Shown here piece by piece: positions 1 through 7,031 of a DNA stretch of 11,550 bases (position 1 is its first letter; each line of letters opens with the position of its first letter). The stretch is from Chloroflexota bacterium (GTDB lineage Bacteria > Chloroflexota > Limnocylindria > Limnocylindrales > CSP1-4), in NCBI GenBank assembly GCA_013698385.1, contig JACCVB010000194.1:1-11550 (forward strand), read 5' to 3'. A program made the position numbers and the translations under genes. The notes under the pieces are model-generated. The model did no database searches. It was given only the letters and a program-made list of their open reading frames with translations, and was not told where the DNA came from.

Positions 1-695
1 CCCGTCACCGAGACCATCCCGACCTTGGGATGCCCGACCAGGGGGTCCCCGATCGTGGCGCCACTCCCCGTGATCACGTTGAGCACGCCCGGGGGCAGGA
101 TGTCCGCCGCGATCTCGGCCAGCACGAGCGCCGTGAGCGGCGTCCGGATGGATGGCTTGAGGATGACCGTGTTGCCCGCCGCGAGCGCCGGACCGATCTT
201 CCAGCCGGCCATCATCAACGGGTAGTTCCAGGGGGCGATGGACGCCACCACCCCGACCGGTTCGCGCCGGATGAACGAGGTGTGGTCGGCCATGTACTCG
301 TTGGAGGCCTTGCCCTCCAGCAGGCGCGCTGCGCCCGCGAAGAACCGGAGGTTGTCGACCATGACCGGGATCTCATCGATCGCGGCCGCGACCGGCTTGC
401 CCGCATTCTTCGACTCGAGCCGGCCGAGCTCATCACCCCGGGCCTCGATCGCGTCCGCCAGTTTAAGGATCGCCAGGCTGCGCTCCTGGGGCGTCGCCTT
501 GCCCCATGACTCGAAGGCCGCCTCGGCCGCGTTCGCGGCACGATCCACGTCCTCCGCGTCAGAGGCCTGGACCGTGGCGATGACCTGGTCGTCGGCCGGG
601 TTGATCACCTCGACCGTCGCGCCGGACGCCGAATCCACCCATTCGCCGCCGATGAACTGCTGGTAGGTCTTGACCCGTTCGAGGGTGTCGGTCAT
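1..695 (-). CDS. Aldehyde dehydrogenase, gamma-aminobutyraldehyde/betaine-aldehyde type (partial, C-terminal half off the window)
   Basis: This is the N-terminal 231 residues of an NAD(P)-dependent aldehyde dehydrogenase; family members are near 475 residues. ATG at 695 is preceded by AGGAGG (704-709, spacing 8), which fixes the start. Visible landmarks are the INPAD segment (31-35), the oxyanion-loop PWNYP (155-159, Asn157), the cofactor lysine Lys180 in LKPS, and the GHPKVGMVSVTG run leading to the NAD-binding Gly-x-Thr-Gly loop, where the window ends. The catalytic Glu and Cys lie outside. By recall, the stretch around the two Arg at 143-144 and PWNYPLMM closely resembles E. coli PatD (YdcW), which oxidises 4-aminobutyraldehyde to GABA. 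The ribose-binding Glu that normally follows KPS is Ile183. The gene diverges from livG. The ALDH family is certain; the aldehyde substrate is inferred and could instead be betaine aldehyde or another amino-aldehyde. Confidence 0.93.
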   Translation of the reverse strand, partial: MTDTLERVKTYQQFIGGEWVDSASGATVEVINPADDQVIATVQASDAEDVDRAANAAEAAFESWGKATPQERSLAILKLADAIEARGDELGRLESKNAGKPVAAAIDEIPVMVDNLRFFAGAARLLEGKASNEYMADHTSFIRREPVGVVASIAPWNYPLMMAGWKIGPALAAGNTVILKPSIRTPLTALVLAEIAADILPPGVLNVITGSGATIGDPLVGHPKVGMVSVT

Positions 696-961
696 GGCGT
701 CGGCCTCCTGGGGCTTAGTGGCGATGTCGTGTCTGGGAGTGTCGTCATCCTAGCCCGGCGCGGAAAGCTCGTCCCGCCACGTGGGCGCCACTGCCGTATG
801 GTGGCCATGATGTTGCATGGACCCGCGTTACGCCGCCTGCGCGGGAACGCCGCGTTGCCGTCTGCCCGAACGTACGATGGGCACGGATCGTCGGAACCAC
901 CCGCGCCCCAGGTCGGCGCTCGCTCCGGTGATCGACGGGAGGAGCCGGTGGTCGAGTCTTG
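696..961. promoter_or_regulatory. Divergent intergenic region between aldehyde dehydrogenase and livG
   Basis: These 266 bases separate two divergently transcribed units and must hold the promoter of each. I see no clear -35/-10 pair. A short inverted repeat, GCCAC (787-791) and GTGGC (801-805) with a 9-base loop, lies mid-region, and CCACGTGG at 777-784 is a small palindrome; either could be an operator, with weak support. GGGAGGAG at 937-944 is the only strong purine run before livG. A 77-codon GTG-started reading frame (729-962) crosses the region, but its composition looks like chance high-GC coding and I do not call it a gene. Confidence 0.5.
704..709 (-). promoter_or_regulatory. Ribosome binding site of the aldehyde dehydrogenase
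   Basis: The minus strand reads AGGAGG here, eight bases before the ATG at 695. It is a perfect Shine-Dalgarno core and decides the start of the partial aldehyde dehydrogenase. Confidence 0.85.
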
Positions 962-1807
962 ATGGAGCGCGGCGCCGCGGAGCCCGTCCGCGACCATGTC
1001 GACGCAGGAACTGGATCCGCCGCAGACCCAGCGGCTGCCCCGCTGCTCGACGTGCGCGGTCTGTCGCGGTCGTTCCGCGGTCTCCGGGCGCTGGTCGACT
1101 ACGAGCTCCGACTTCCGCCCCTGGCGATCCACGGCGTGATCGGTCCCAACGGGGCTGGCAAGACCACGTTGTTCAACATGCTGTCCGGGTTCCTCAGACC
1201 GACGAGCGGCTCGATGACCTTCGACAGTCGCGATATCACGCGCACGCCCGCCTGGCAGGTGTCGCGACTGGGTATTCGCCGCACGTTCCAGAACGTCCGC
1301 CTGTTCGGCGAGCTGCCGGTCCTTGACAACGTCAAGGTCGCCATGCAACGCGGTACCAGCCGCTCGCTCGCTGGCACGCTGATCGCAAGCGCCGGATTTC
1401 GCCGCCACGAGCGCGAGCTCAATGACGCGGCCCTGGAGCTGCTGGCGTTGTTCGGACTGGCCGATCGGCGCGACCAGCTTGCCCGCAACTTGTCCTACGG
1501 CGATCAGCGCCGTCTGGAGATCGCCCGGGCGGTGGGAACGGGAGCGCGCATCCTGCTCCTGGACGAGCCTAACGCAGGCATGAATCCGATCGAAACGCAC
1601 GAACTCCTCCAGCTCATCCGCCGGCTCCGCGACGAGATGGGCATCACGGTCGTCCTTGTGGCCCACGACATCCCACTGGTCATGAACCTGTGCGACCGGA
1701 TCCAGGTGCTGAATCACGGCCGCCTCATCGCCGAGGGCGATCCCGCCGCGGTGCGGGACGACCCGGAGGTCATCGCCGCCTATCTCGGGCGGGCGCACCG
1801 TGCTTGA
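962..1807 (+). CDS. livG: Branched-chain amino acid-type ABC transporter ATP-binding protein LivG
   Basis: One of two ATPases powering a HAAT-family importer at the inner face of the membrane. The 281-residue product has a Walker A at 61-69 (GPNGAGKTT), Q-loop Gln110 in RTFQN, signature LSYGDQ at 177-182, Walker B ILLLDEP at 197-203 with catalytic Glu202, and switch His235. The segment after the signature (RRLEIARAV) and the C-terminal PEVIAAYLG are typical of LivG rather than LivF. Usual length is about 255; the extra residues are a charged N-terminal tail before the first strand near residue 28. A TTG at 959 is the only in-frame alternative start after the upstream TGA at 929. The nearest good Shine-Dalgarno (937-944) is 17 bases from the ATG, unusually far. 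The switch motif reads AHD where LivG usually has EHD. First gene of a four-gene operon. Confidence 0.95.
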   Translation: MERGAAEPVRDHVDAGTGSAADPAAAPLLDVRGLSRSFRGLRALVDYELRLPPLAIHGVIGPNGAGKTTLFNMLSGFLRPTSGSMTFDSRDITRTPAWQVSRLGIRRTFQNVRLFGELPVLDNVKVAMQRGTSRSLAGTLIASAGFRRHERELNDAALELLALFGLADRRDQLARNLSYGDQRRLEIARAVGTGARILLLDEPNAGMNPIETHELLQLIRRLRDEMGITVVLVAHDIPLVMNLCDRIQVLNHGRLIAEGDPAAVRDDPEVIAAYLGRAHRA

Positions 1808-2519
1808 GCTCACCGGCGTCGAGATTCGCTACGGAAATATCCGCGCCGTCCGCGACGTGTCGCTGACGGTCGGGCAGGGTGAGCTGATCACCCTGATCGG
1901 ATCGAACGGGGCGGGCAAGACGACGACCCTGCGATCGATCTCGGGTCTGCTCCGCGCGAGCGCCGGTCGGATCATGTTCGAGGGCGAGGACATCACCCGG
2001 GCTCCGACGGATCGCATCGTCGCGATGGGCATCTCGCACTGCCCCGAGGGCCGCCGAATCTTCGGTAGCCTGACGGTCGGTGAGAATCTGCGCCTGGGCG
2101 CAGTCACCCGCGCCGACCGTCGCGCGGTCGCCAAGGATCTCGGTGAGGTCCTCGAGATCTTTCCGGTCCTGGAACAACGGCTCGGCCAGGCCGGCGGCAC
2201 CCTATCGGGCGGCGAGCAGCAGATGCTCGCGATCGGGCGAGCCCTCATGAGTCGGCCCCGCCTCCTGCTCCTCGACGAACCGTCGCTGGGACTCGCACCG
2301 CTCATGGTCGAGCGGATCTTCGCCACCATCGCCGAGCTCAAGCGCCAGGGTCTGACGATCCTGTTGGTCGAGCAGAACGTGCATCATGCCCTGGACGTGG
2401 CCGATCGGGCGTATGTCATGGAGACCGGCCGCATGTCCCTCGAGGGGCCGGCCCACGTCCTCCGCCGCGATCCGAGGGTCGAGCAGGCGTACCTGGGTGG
2501 CGGGGAGGTCCGAGCGTGA
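1800..2519 (+). CDS. livF: Branched-chain amino acid-type ABC transporter ATP-binding protein LivF
   Basis: Second ATPase of the importer, expected to pair with LivG beneath the LivH-LivM permease. It starts at GTG 1800, overlapping the end of livG by 8 bases, which suggests translational coupling; a GGGCGGG run just upstream is a weak ribosome site. The 239 residues show Walker A GSNGAGKT (34-41), the PEGRRIF segment (82-88) diagnostic of LivF, signature LSGGEQ (135-140), and Walker B LLLLDEPS (155-162) with Glu160. The switch histidine position is Gln192 in VEQN, which is normal for LivF and not a lesion. The ending VEQAYLGG is also typical. The length matches the family, about 235-240. Confidence 0.96.
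   Translation: MLELTGVEIRYGNIRAVRDVSLTVGQGELITLIGSNGAGKTTTLRSISGLLRASAGRIMFEGEDITRAPTDRIVAMGISHCPEGRRIFGSLTVGENLRLGAVTRADRRAVAKDLGEVLEIFPVLEQRLGQAGGTLSGGEQQMLAIGRALMSRPRLLLLDEPSLGLAPLMVERIFATIAELKRQGLTILLVEQNVHHALDVADRAYVMETGRMSLEGPAHVLRRDPRVEQAYLGGGEVRA
2502..2508 (+). promoter_or_regulatory. Ribosome binding site of livH
   Basis: GGGGAGG lies seven bases before the GTG at 2516. It supports the GTG start, which overlaps the livF stop as GTGA. Confidence 0.75.
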
Positions 2520-3490
2520 TCGAGTACGTCGTCCAGCAGGTCGTCAATGCGCTTGCGGCGGGCAGCCTGTACGCGCTCATGGCGGTGGGGCTGGCGATGG
2601 TCTTCGGGATCCTGCGGCTGATCAACTTCGCCCACGGCGATCTGATGATGATCGCTGCCTACGTGGCGGCCTTCGGCCTGGGCGCCGGCCTGGCGCTCGA
2701 GCTCACGATCCCGCTGATGGTCGGAGGGACCGTGCTCGTCGGCCTGCTCATGGAACGGGTCGCTTACCGGCCCATCCGTGGGGCGCCGGACGTGGCGACG
2801 CTCCTCTCGTCCTTCGCCGTAGGGCAGATCCTCCAGAACGGGACACTGCTCACGACGCGCCTCGCCGGCCAGCCGACTCTCATCGCGTTCCCCGCCCCGG
2901 CCGGCCTGGGCGGTGTCGCCGCCGTCGGCCCCATCACCGTGCCCCTGGTCAACATCGTGAGCTTCGTCGCGGGGATCGTCCTGCTCGGCATGCTCACCGT
3001 CTTCGTGACCCGGACAAACCTCGGCCTGTCGATGCGGGCCGCCGCCGAGGACCTCTCGGCAGCGCAGCTGATGGGGATCAAGGTGAACCGCGTGGTCGCG
3101 ACCGCCTTCGCGATCGGATCGGCGCTCGCGGCGACCGCCGGGCTGCTGTTCGCCGTCCAGGCCGGTCAGATCAACCCGTACATCGGGTTCACGCCGGTCC
3201 TCAAGGCGTTCATCGCGGCAGTCATCGGCGGTTTCGGGAGTATCGCCGGCGCCGTGCTGGGTGGGTACATCCTGGGCGCACTCGAGGTGTTCGTGACGGC
3301 GGTTGCCGGGATCGGCGACATCCTGCCTCCGGGTTCCGTGTCGCCGGAGGTGCGGGCCTTCCTCCAGCAATGGCTGCCCAGCGCCCTGGCAAGCTACCGG
3401 GACGCGATCGTGTTCCTCTTCCTCATCCTCGTCCTGCTCGTGCGGCCGCAGGGGATCCTCGGTCAGCGCGACCGCGGCGATTCGCTCTGA
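2516..3490 (+). CDS. livH: Branched-chain amino acid-type ABC transporter permease LivH
   Basis: Integral membrane permease of the importer. GTG at 2516 overlaps the livF stop by four bases and has a strong ribosome site at 2502-2508. The 324-residue product has a hydrophobic N-terminal helix with LYALMAVGLAMVFG (18-31) followed by RLINFAHGDL (34-43), the hallmark of LivH. It also has the conserved ERVAYRPIRGAP (80-91), the ATPase-contacting loop GLSMRAAAEDLSAAQLMGIK (170-189), and VIGGFGSIAGAVLGG (236-250). It ends in a last helix and the family's VRPQGILG (309-316). A loop at roughly 263-297 before the last helix makes it about 25 residues longer than a typical LivH. Urea-type permease UrtB is a relative, but the gene set lacks other urea genes. 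Confidence 0.95.
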   Translation: MIEYVVQQVVNALAAGSLYALMAVGLAMVFGILRLINFAHGDLMMIAAYVAAFGLGAGLALELTIPLMVGGTVLVGLLMERVAYRPIRGAPDVATLLSSFAVGQILQNGTLLTTRLAGQPTLIAFPAPAGLGGVAAVGPITVPLVNIVSFVAGIVLLGMLTVFVTRTNLGLSMRAAAEDLSAAQLMGIKVNRVVATAFAIGSALAATAGLLFAVQAGQINPYIGFTPVLKAFIAAVIGGFGSIAGAVLGGYILGALEVFVTAVAGIGDILPPGSVSPEVRAFLQQWLPSALASYRDAIVFLFLILVLLVRPQGILGQRDRGDSL

Positions 3491-4530
3491 TGGCGGCGAG
3501 GCGGGCCGCCGGACCGGCGATGGCGGTCGGTCTCTCGGCCTTGGCCTTTGCGCTGCTCGATGCGAGTGGTCAGGCATTCTGGCAGGGGCTGGTCATCAAC
3601 CTGCTGATCTTCATCATCCTGACCGTTTCCCTGAACCTGACGAGCGGGTTCACCGGCGTGTTCTCGCTCGGCCAGATCGGGTTCATGGCCCTGGGCGCCT
3701 ATGCCTCCGCCATCCTGACCCTGCCGCTGCGCGAGAAAGCGGCCTTCCTTCCGGATCTGCCATCGTGGCTTGCCGGCGTCCATCTGGACTGGTCGGTGGG
3801 CCCGCTGCCGGTCGGATTCCTGGTCGCGACATTGATCGCCGGCGGACTCGTGAGCGTGATCGCCTGGCCGGTCGGGCGGGTGCTGATGCGCCTGTCCGGT
3901 CACTTCGTGGCCGTGGCGACTCTGGGGTTCCTCGTCATCGTGCGGGTGATCCTGTTCAATGCGGACGGATTCACGCGCGGATCGCGGACCTTCTCGAACG
4001 TTACTCAATACACGAACCTCTGGTGGGCCGGGCTCTGGGCGCTGGTCGTCGTGTACGTGGTCTGGCGGATCAAGCGCTCCACGTACGGCCGGGAGATGCT
4101 CGCCCAGCGCGAGGATCGGGTCGCCGCACAGGCCATCGGGATCCGGGTGATGGAACCGCGCCTCCTCGCATTCGTGGTCGGGGCATTCTTCGCGGGCGTG
4201 GCCGGCTCGCTCTACGCCCACTTCATCACCTCGTTCTCGCCGACGGTCTTCTACTTCGATCTGACCTTCCGGGTCATCACCATGCTCGTCGTCGGCGGCA
4301 TGGGATCGGTCAGTGGTTCGATCGTGGGTGCCGTCGCGATCGTGGCGCTTGGCGAGGCGCTCCGGCGGGTCGAGGACGCGACCCTCCTCTACGGGCTGAG
4401 CTCGATCGTCCTGGCGGCGATGTTCCTCGTCGTCATCACCGTCCGACGGGGAGGTCTCCTGGGCGAGCGTGAGATCCCGCTGGACCGGCTCTTCCTGCGG
4501 CGGGACCGAACGGCGGATCAGAGCCCGTAG
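3490..4530 (+). CDS. livM: Branched-chain amino acid-type ABC transporter permease LivM
   Basis: Second permease subunit. ATG at 3490 overlaps the livH stop in TGATG, so translation is probably coupled; no separate ribosome site is evident. The 346-residue protein has several hydrophobic helices (about 33-50, 108-127, 140-156, 178-192, 226-246, 262-290, 304-318). It carries the LivM signature GFTGVFSLGQIGFMALGAYA (53-72), the ATPase-contacting loop around 200-219 (GREMLAQREDRVAAQAIGIR) and VVGGMGSVSGSIVGAV (267-282). The length is within the family range. Its last 13 bases overlap the end of the convergent amidohydrolase gene, so there is no room for a terminator between the two operons. Confidence 0.95.
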   Translation: MAARRAAGPAMAVGLSALAFALLDASGQAFWQGLVINLLIFIILTVSLNLTSGFTGVFSLGQIGFMALGAYASAILTLPLREKAAFLPDLPSWLAGVHLDWSVGPLPVGFLVATLIAGGLVSVIAWPVGRVLMRLSGHFVAVATLGFLVIVRVILFNADGFTRGSRTFSNVTQYTNLWWAGLWALVVVYVVWRIKRSTYGREMLAQREDRVAAQAIGIRVMEPRLLAFVVGAFFAGVAGSLYAHFITSFSPTVFYFDLTFRVITMLVVGGMGSVSGSIVGAVAIVALGEALRRVEDATLLYGLSSIVLAAMFLVVITVRRGGLLGEREIPLDRLFLRRDRTADQSP

Positions 4531-5642
4531 ACACGCTCCGAGTTCCGCCACAGGATCATCTCCGCCCAATCCAGGGCCGTCCGCTCGTCGAGCGCCCCCT
4601 CCGCGATGTGCTCGTCGAGCACGCGCGCCAGCGCGCGCCGGCCCAACCTGGCGCCCACCCAGTACAGCTCGGGCACGAGCGAGGCGTCGGTGCTGAACAG
4701 GATCTTGCTCGCCGGGGCAAGCCCGACGAGTTCGCGGGTGATCTCGGTGGCTTCCCCGGCCGCGAACAGGATCGCCTCACCCATATCTGCATAGACGTTC
4801 GGGAACATCGCCGCCAGGTAGGCGAGCGAGCGAACGTACGGATAGCCGGTGTGGAGGAGGACGATCGGCGCGGCTCGGAAGCGGTCGGCGAAGATGATCC
4901 GCAGGGCGGCCGGATCGACCATCGTGAGGTCCAGGTCGGGATCGCCGAGCCCGGTGTGGAACTGGATCGGCACGCCCTGGCGGGCCGACTCCTCGACCGC
5001 GAGGACGATGAGGTGGTCCAGGAGTGGCTTGGATCCGATTCGCAGCGTACCCCGGCGCTTCGCGTCATCGTGGACGCTGGAGAACGCGCGCCCGGCCGCG
5101 TCCCGGCCCACCGGCTCGATCGCCAGTCCGCTGCGATAGGCGATGATCGACTTCAACCCGACGATCCCGCGTGATCGGAGGTTCGCGAGCGACGCCCGAT
5201 AGGCGTCCAGGAATCCGTCGAACCCATCGGCCTCGAGGATCAGCCGCTCGATCAGCGGCTCGAGTCGCACGACCTCCTCGATCCGACACGGCGCGATTCG
5301 ACGGAGATCGTCGAGCGAGAGGGTCGAGCCGGTATCGAAGCCCGTGTCGATGAGCCAGGTCCTGAAGTTCCCCCGCTCGACCACCGTTCGGGTGATCCAC
5401 TCGAGACCTCGCTCCCGGCGCGCCGCGTGGATCGCGTCGGGCGTCGGATCGCAGCCGAACAACTCCGCCAGCTCTCGCAGCGTCCAGCGGTACAAGAGCG
5501 AGTGCGGGACGTGCTCGGCCATCGCCGGGTGATAGGACTCGGTGAGGTGAAGCCGGAACCCGTCCTCGCCGAGCGGCTGCTGGCGCAGGAGCGAATGGCA
5601 GTGGCCGTCGACGATCGGGATGTGCGCCAGATCCAGCGGCAT
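4518..5642 (-). CDS. Metal-dependent amidohydrolase, FluG N-terminal-domain type
   Basis: A 374-residue TIM-barrel amidohydrolase (amidohydrolase-2 superfamily). Likely metal and catalytic positions are His14 and His16 in DGHCH on the first strand, Lys164 in GLKSIIAYR, His229 in PIQFHTG, His264 in VLLHTGYPY and Asp319 in FSTDAS. These lie in the order expected for the barrel, and the length suits a single-domain enzyme. ATG at 5642 lies 14 bases after the stop of the glutamine synthetase-like gene, with only a weak GAG-type ribosome site, so it is probably translated from the shared message. In fungal FluG and plant NodGS, an amidohydrolase of this kind is fused N-terminal to a glutamine synthetase-like domain; here the two are separate neighbouring genes. 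It probably hydrolyses a C-N bond related to the synthetase product; the substrate is unknown. The 3' end overlaps livM by 13 bases. Confidence 0.9.
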   Translation of the reverse strand: MPLDLAHIPIVDGHCHSLLRQQPLGEDGFRLHLTESYHPAMAEHVPHSLLYRWTLRELAELFGCDPTPDAIHAARRERGLEWITRTVVERGNFRTWLIDTGFDTGSTLSLDDLRRIAPCRIEEVVRLEPLIERLILEADGFDGFLDAYRASLANLRSRGIVGLKSIIAYRSGLAIEPVGRDAAGRAFSSVHDDAKRRGTLRIGSKPLLDHLIVLAVEESARQGVPIQFHTGLGDPDLDLTMVDPAALRIIFADRFRAAPIVLLHTGYPYVRSLAYLAAMFPNVYADMGEAILFAAGEATEITRELVGLAPASKILFSTDASLVPELYWVGARLGRRALARVLDEHIAEGALDERTALDWAEMILWRNSERVYGL

Positions 5643-5656
5643 CGTGTGCGCCGCTC

Positions 5657-7006
5657 TCAGTACTTGAAGAAGTGGTTTTCGAGTTCGAACGCATCGTCCT
5701 GCGCGCCATAGGCGGTCGCCTCTGCGCGACGCACCTTCATGTACTCATCGGCCAGAGGGCGGCCCATCGCCGCCAACAGCACCTCGTCGCGTTCGAGCTC
5801 GTCGAGCGCTTCGAGCGCGCTCGTCGGGAAGCGACGGATGCCTCGCCGCTGCCGCTCGGCGTCGCTCATGGTGCCGGGATCCTGATCGACCGGATCGCCC
5901 GGATCGAGCTCGCGTTCGATGCCGTCCAGCGCCGCCGCGATGACCCCACTCAGTGAGATATATGGGTTGGCGCTGGCGTCGCTCGCCTTCAGCTCGAGGT
6001 TGGTCGAGCCCTCTTCGTCGTCCCAGTACCGGCTCGGGACACGGACGGCGGCCTCGCGGTTCTCGATGCCCCAGGCGGTGTAGGCGGAACTCCAGTAATG
6101 CGGCTGCAGGCGCCGGAACGAGTTGACGCTCGGGGTCGTGAGCGCGAGAAGCGCCGGCAAGTGCTGCAGGACCCCTGCGATCGCGTTCCGCGCCAATGGG
6201 GTCAGGCCGTCGGGCGAGGCGCCATCCGCCAGCCGATTGCGCCGGTGATCGACATCCCAGATGCTCCAGTGCAGGTGCGCCCCGCTGCCGGCCTGGTCTG
6301 CGAACGGCTTCGGCGCGAGGGAGGCCACCAGCCCATGCCGCGCGGCTACGGCGCGCACAGTCTGCCGGTACGTGATCTGGTCGTCGGCGGCCCGCAGCGC
6401 GTCCGCATGTCGGATCGAGAGCTCCTGCTGGCCGTGACCGAGTTCCGGATGGGAGAGCTCGACCGTCAACCCCTGGTCCCCAAGGGCCGAGATGATGGCC
6501 TGGATCACGTCTTCGGTCGATTCCATGCCGATGCCGCTAAAGCACAGGCTCTGATCCACGGGCTGATAGCCGGCGTCCGTCCTGCGGGCCAGGTAGAACT
6601 CGTTCTCGAACGACGCGTCGAACCGCAGACCGCGCTGGCGGGCGAGCGCGACCATCCGCTGGAGAAAGCCGCGCGGATCCAGCGCCCAGGGCGAGTGGTC
6701 AAGCTCGACCATGTTCGCCATCATCTGCCCGCTCCGCGGGGCGTAGGGCAAGACGACGAACGTATCGAGATCGGGCACCAGGCGGATCTCGCCGACCGGG
6801 CCATACGTGGCATCGGGCGCCAAGAAGTCGAGGCTCGCGAATGACTGCATGCCCTTCACGAGGCCGATGCCGCCCTCGATGCGGCGCCTGAGCTGCCCAA
6901 CGTGCGTGCTCTTGCCGCGGATGATCCCGCCGTTGTCACAGTAAAGGAAGCGGACAAGCTGAAGTCCGCGCTCCTGCGCCTGCGCGACGACCTCATCCGG
7001 TGTCAT
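5657..7006 (-). CDS. Glutamine synthetase-like enzyme of the FluG type, probably gamma-glutamyl-amine ligase
   Basis: A 449-residue ATP-dependent ligase of the glutamine synthetase I fold. After an N-terminal beta-grasp domain come the metal site FENEFYL (133-139; Glu134, Glu136), PELGHGQQE (187-195), KPF (233-235), SGAHLHW (241-247; His244, His246), SVNSFRR (293-299), ENREAAVRVP (315-324) and ELK-x3-A-x-ANPYIS (338-351). The segment RLQPHYWSSAYTAWG (299-313) matches FluG/NodGS as I remember it and puts Trp305 where E. coli GlnA has the Glu327 flap. The ammonium-site Asp of GlnA also appears absent, and no adenylylation Tyr is seen near 391-399. I infer an amine substrate rather than ammonia. 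ATG at 7006 is preferred over an upstream frame start at 7093, because GAGG lies seven bases before it and the longer form would overlap livK. It sits 25 bases after livK. Confidence 0.9.
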   Translation of the reverse strand: MTPDEVVAQAQERGLQLVRFLYCDNGGIIRGKSTHVGQLRRRIEGGIGLVKGMQSFASLDFLAPDATYGPVGEIRLVPDLDTFVVLPYAPRSGQMMANMVELDHSPWALDPRGFLQRMVALARQRGLRFDASFENEFYLARRTDAGYQPVDQSLCFSGIGMESTEDVIQAIISALGDQGLTVELSHPELGHGQQELSIRHADALRAADDQITYRQTVRAVAARHGLVASLAPKPFADQAGSGAHLHWSIWDVDHRRNRLADGASPDGLTPLARNAIAGVLQHLPALLALTTPSVNSFRRLQPHYWSSAYTAWGIENREAAVRVPSRYWDDEEGSTNLELKASDASANPYISLSGVIAAALDGIERELDPGDPVDQDPGTMSDAERQRRGIRRFPTSALEALDELERDEVLLAAMGRPLADEYMKVRRAEATAYGAQDDAFELENHFFKY

Positions 7007-7031
7007 CTGCGTGCCTCGTCCGACGAGGGGC

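Noticed and set aside
729..962. A 77-codon GTG-started reading frame ending at the livG start
   Set aside because: It has no ribosome site at its start, an Arg/Pro/Ala-rich composition typical of chance frames in GC-rich DNA, and no recognisable domain. Only its last codons are of interest as a possible leader.
692..1813. Minus-strand open frame of 373 codons opposite livG
   Set aside because: It is antisense to a gene with complete ABC ATPase motifs, and its product has no recognisable features.
2331..2393. Missing switch histidine in LivF (VEQN)
   Set aside because: Gln at this position is usual in LivF proteins, so it is not a defect.
2386..3489. In-frame upstream extension of livM, giving a 714-residue reading
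   Set aside because: The extra region is an out-of-frame reading of livF and livH. Homology to LivM begins only after the ATG at 3490, which overlaps the livH stop.
2384..3577. Long minus-strand open frame (397 codons) opposite livH
   Set aside because: Its product is a run of Asp, Glu, His, Arg and Gln without any fold signature, as expected antisense to a GC-rich membrane protein gene. livH is well supported on the other strand.
3463..4569. Long minus-strand open frame (368 codons) opposite livM
   Set aside because: Same antisense bias: low-complexity, charged residues and no domain. livM has clear family motifs.
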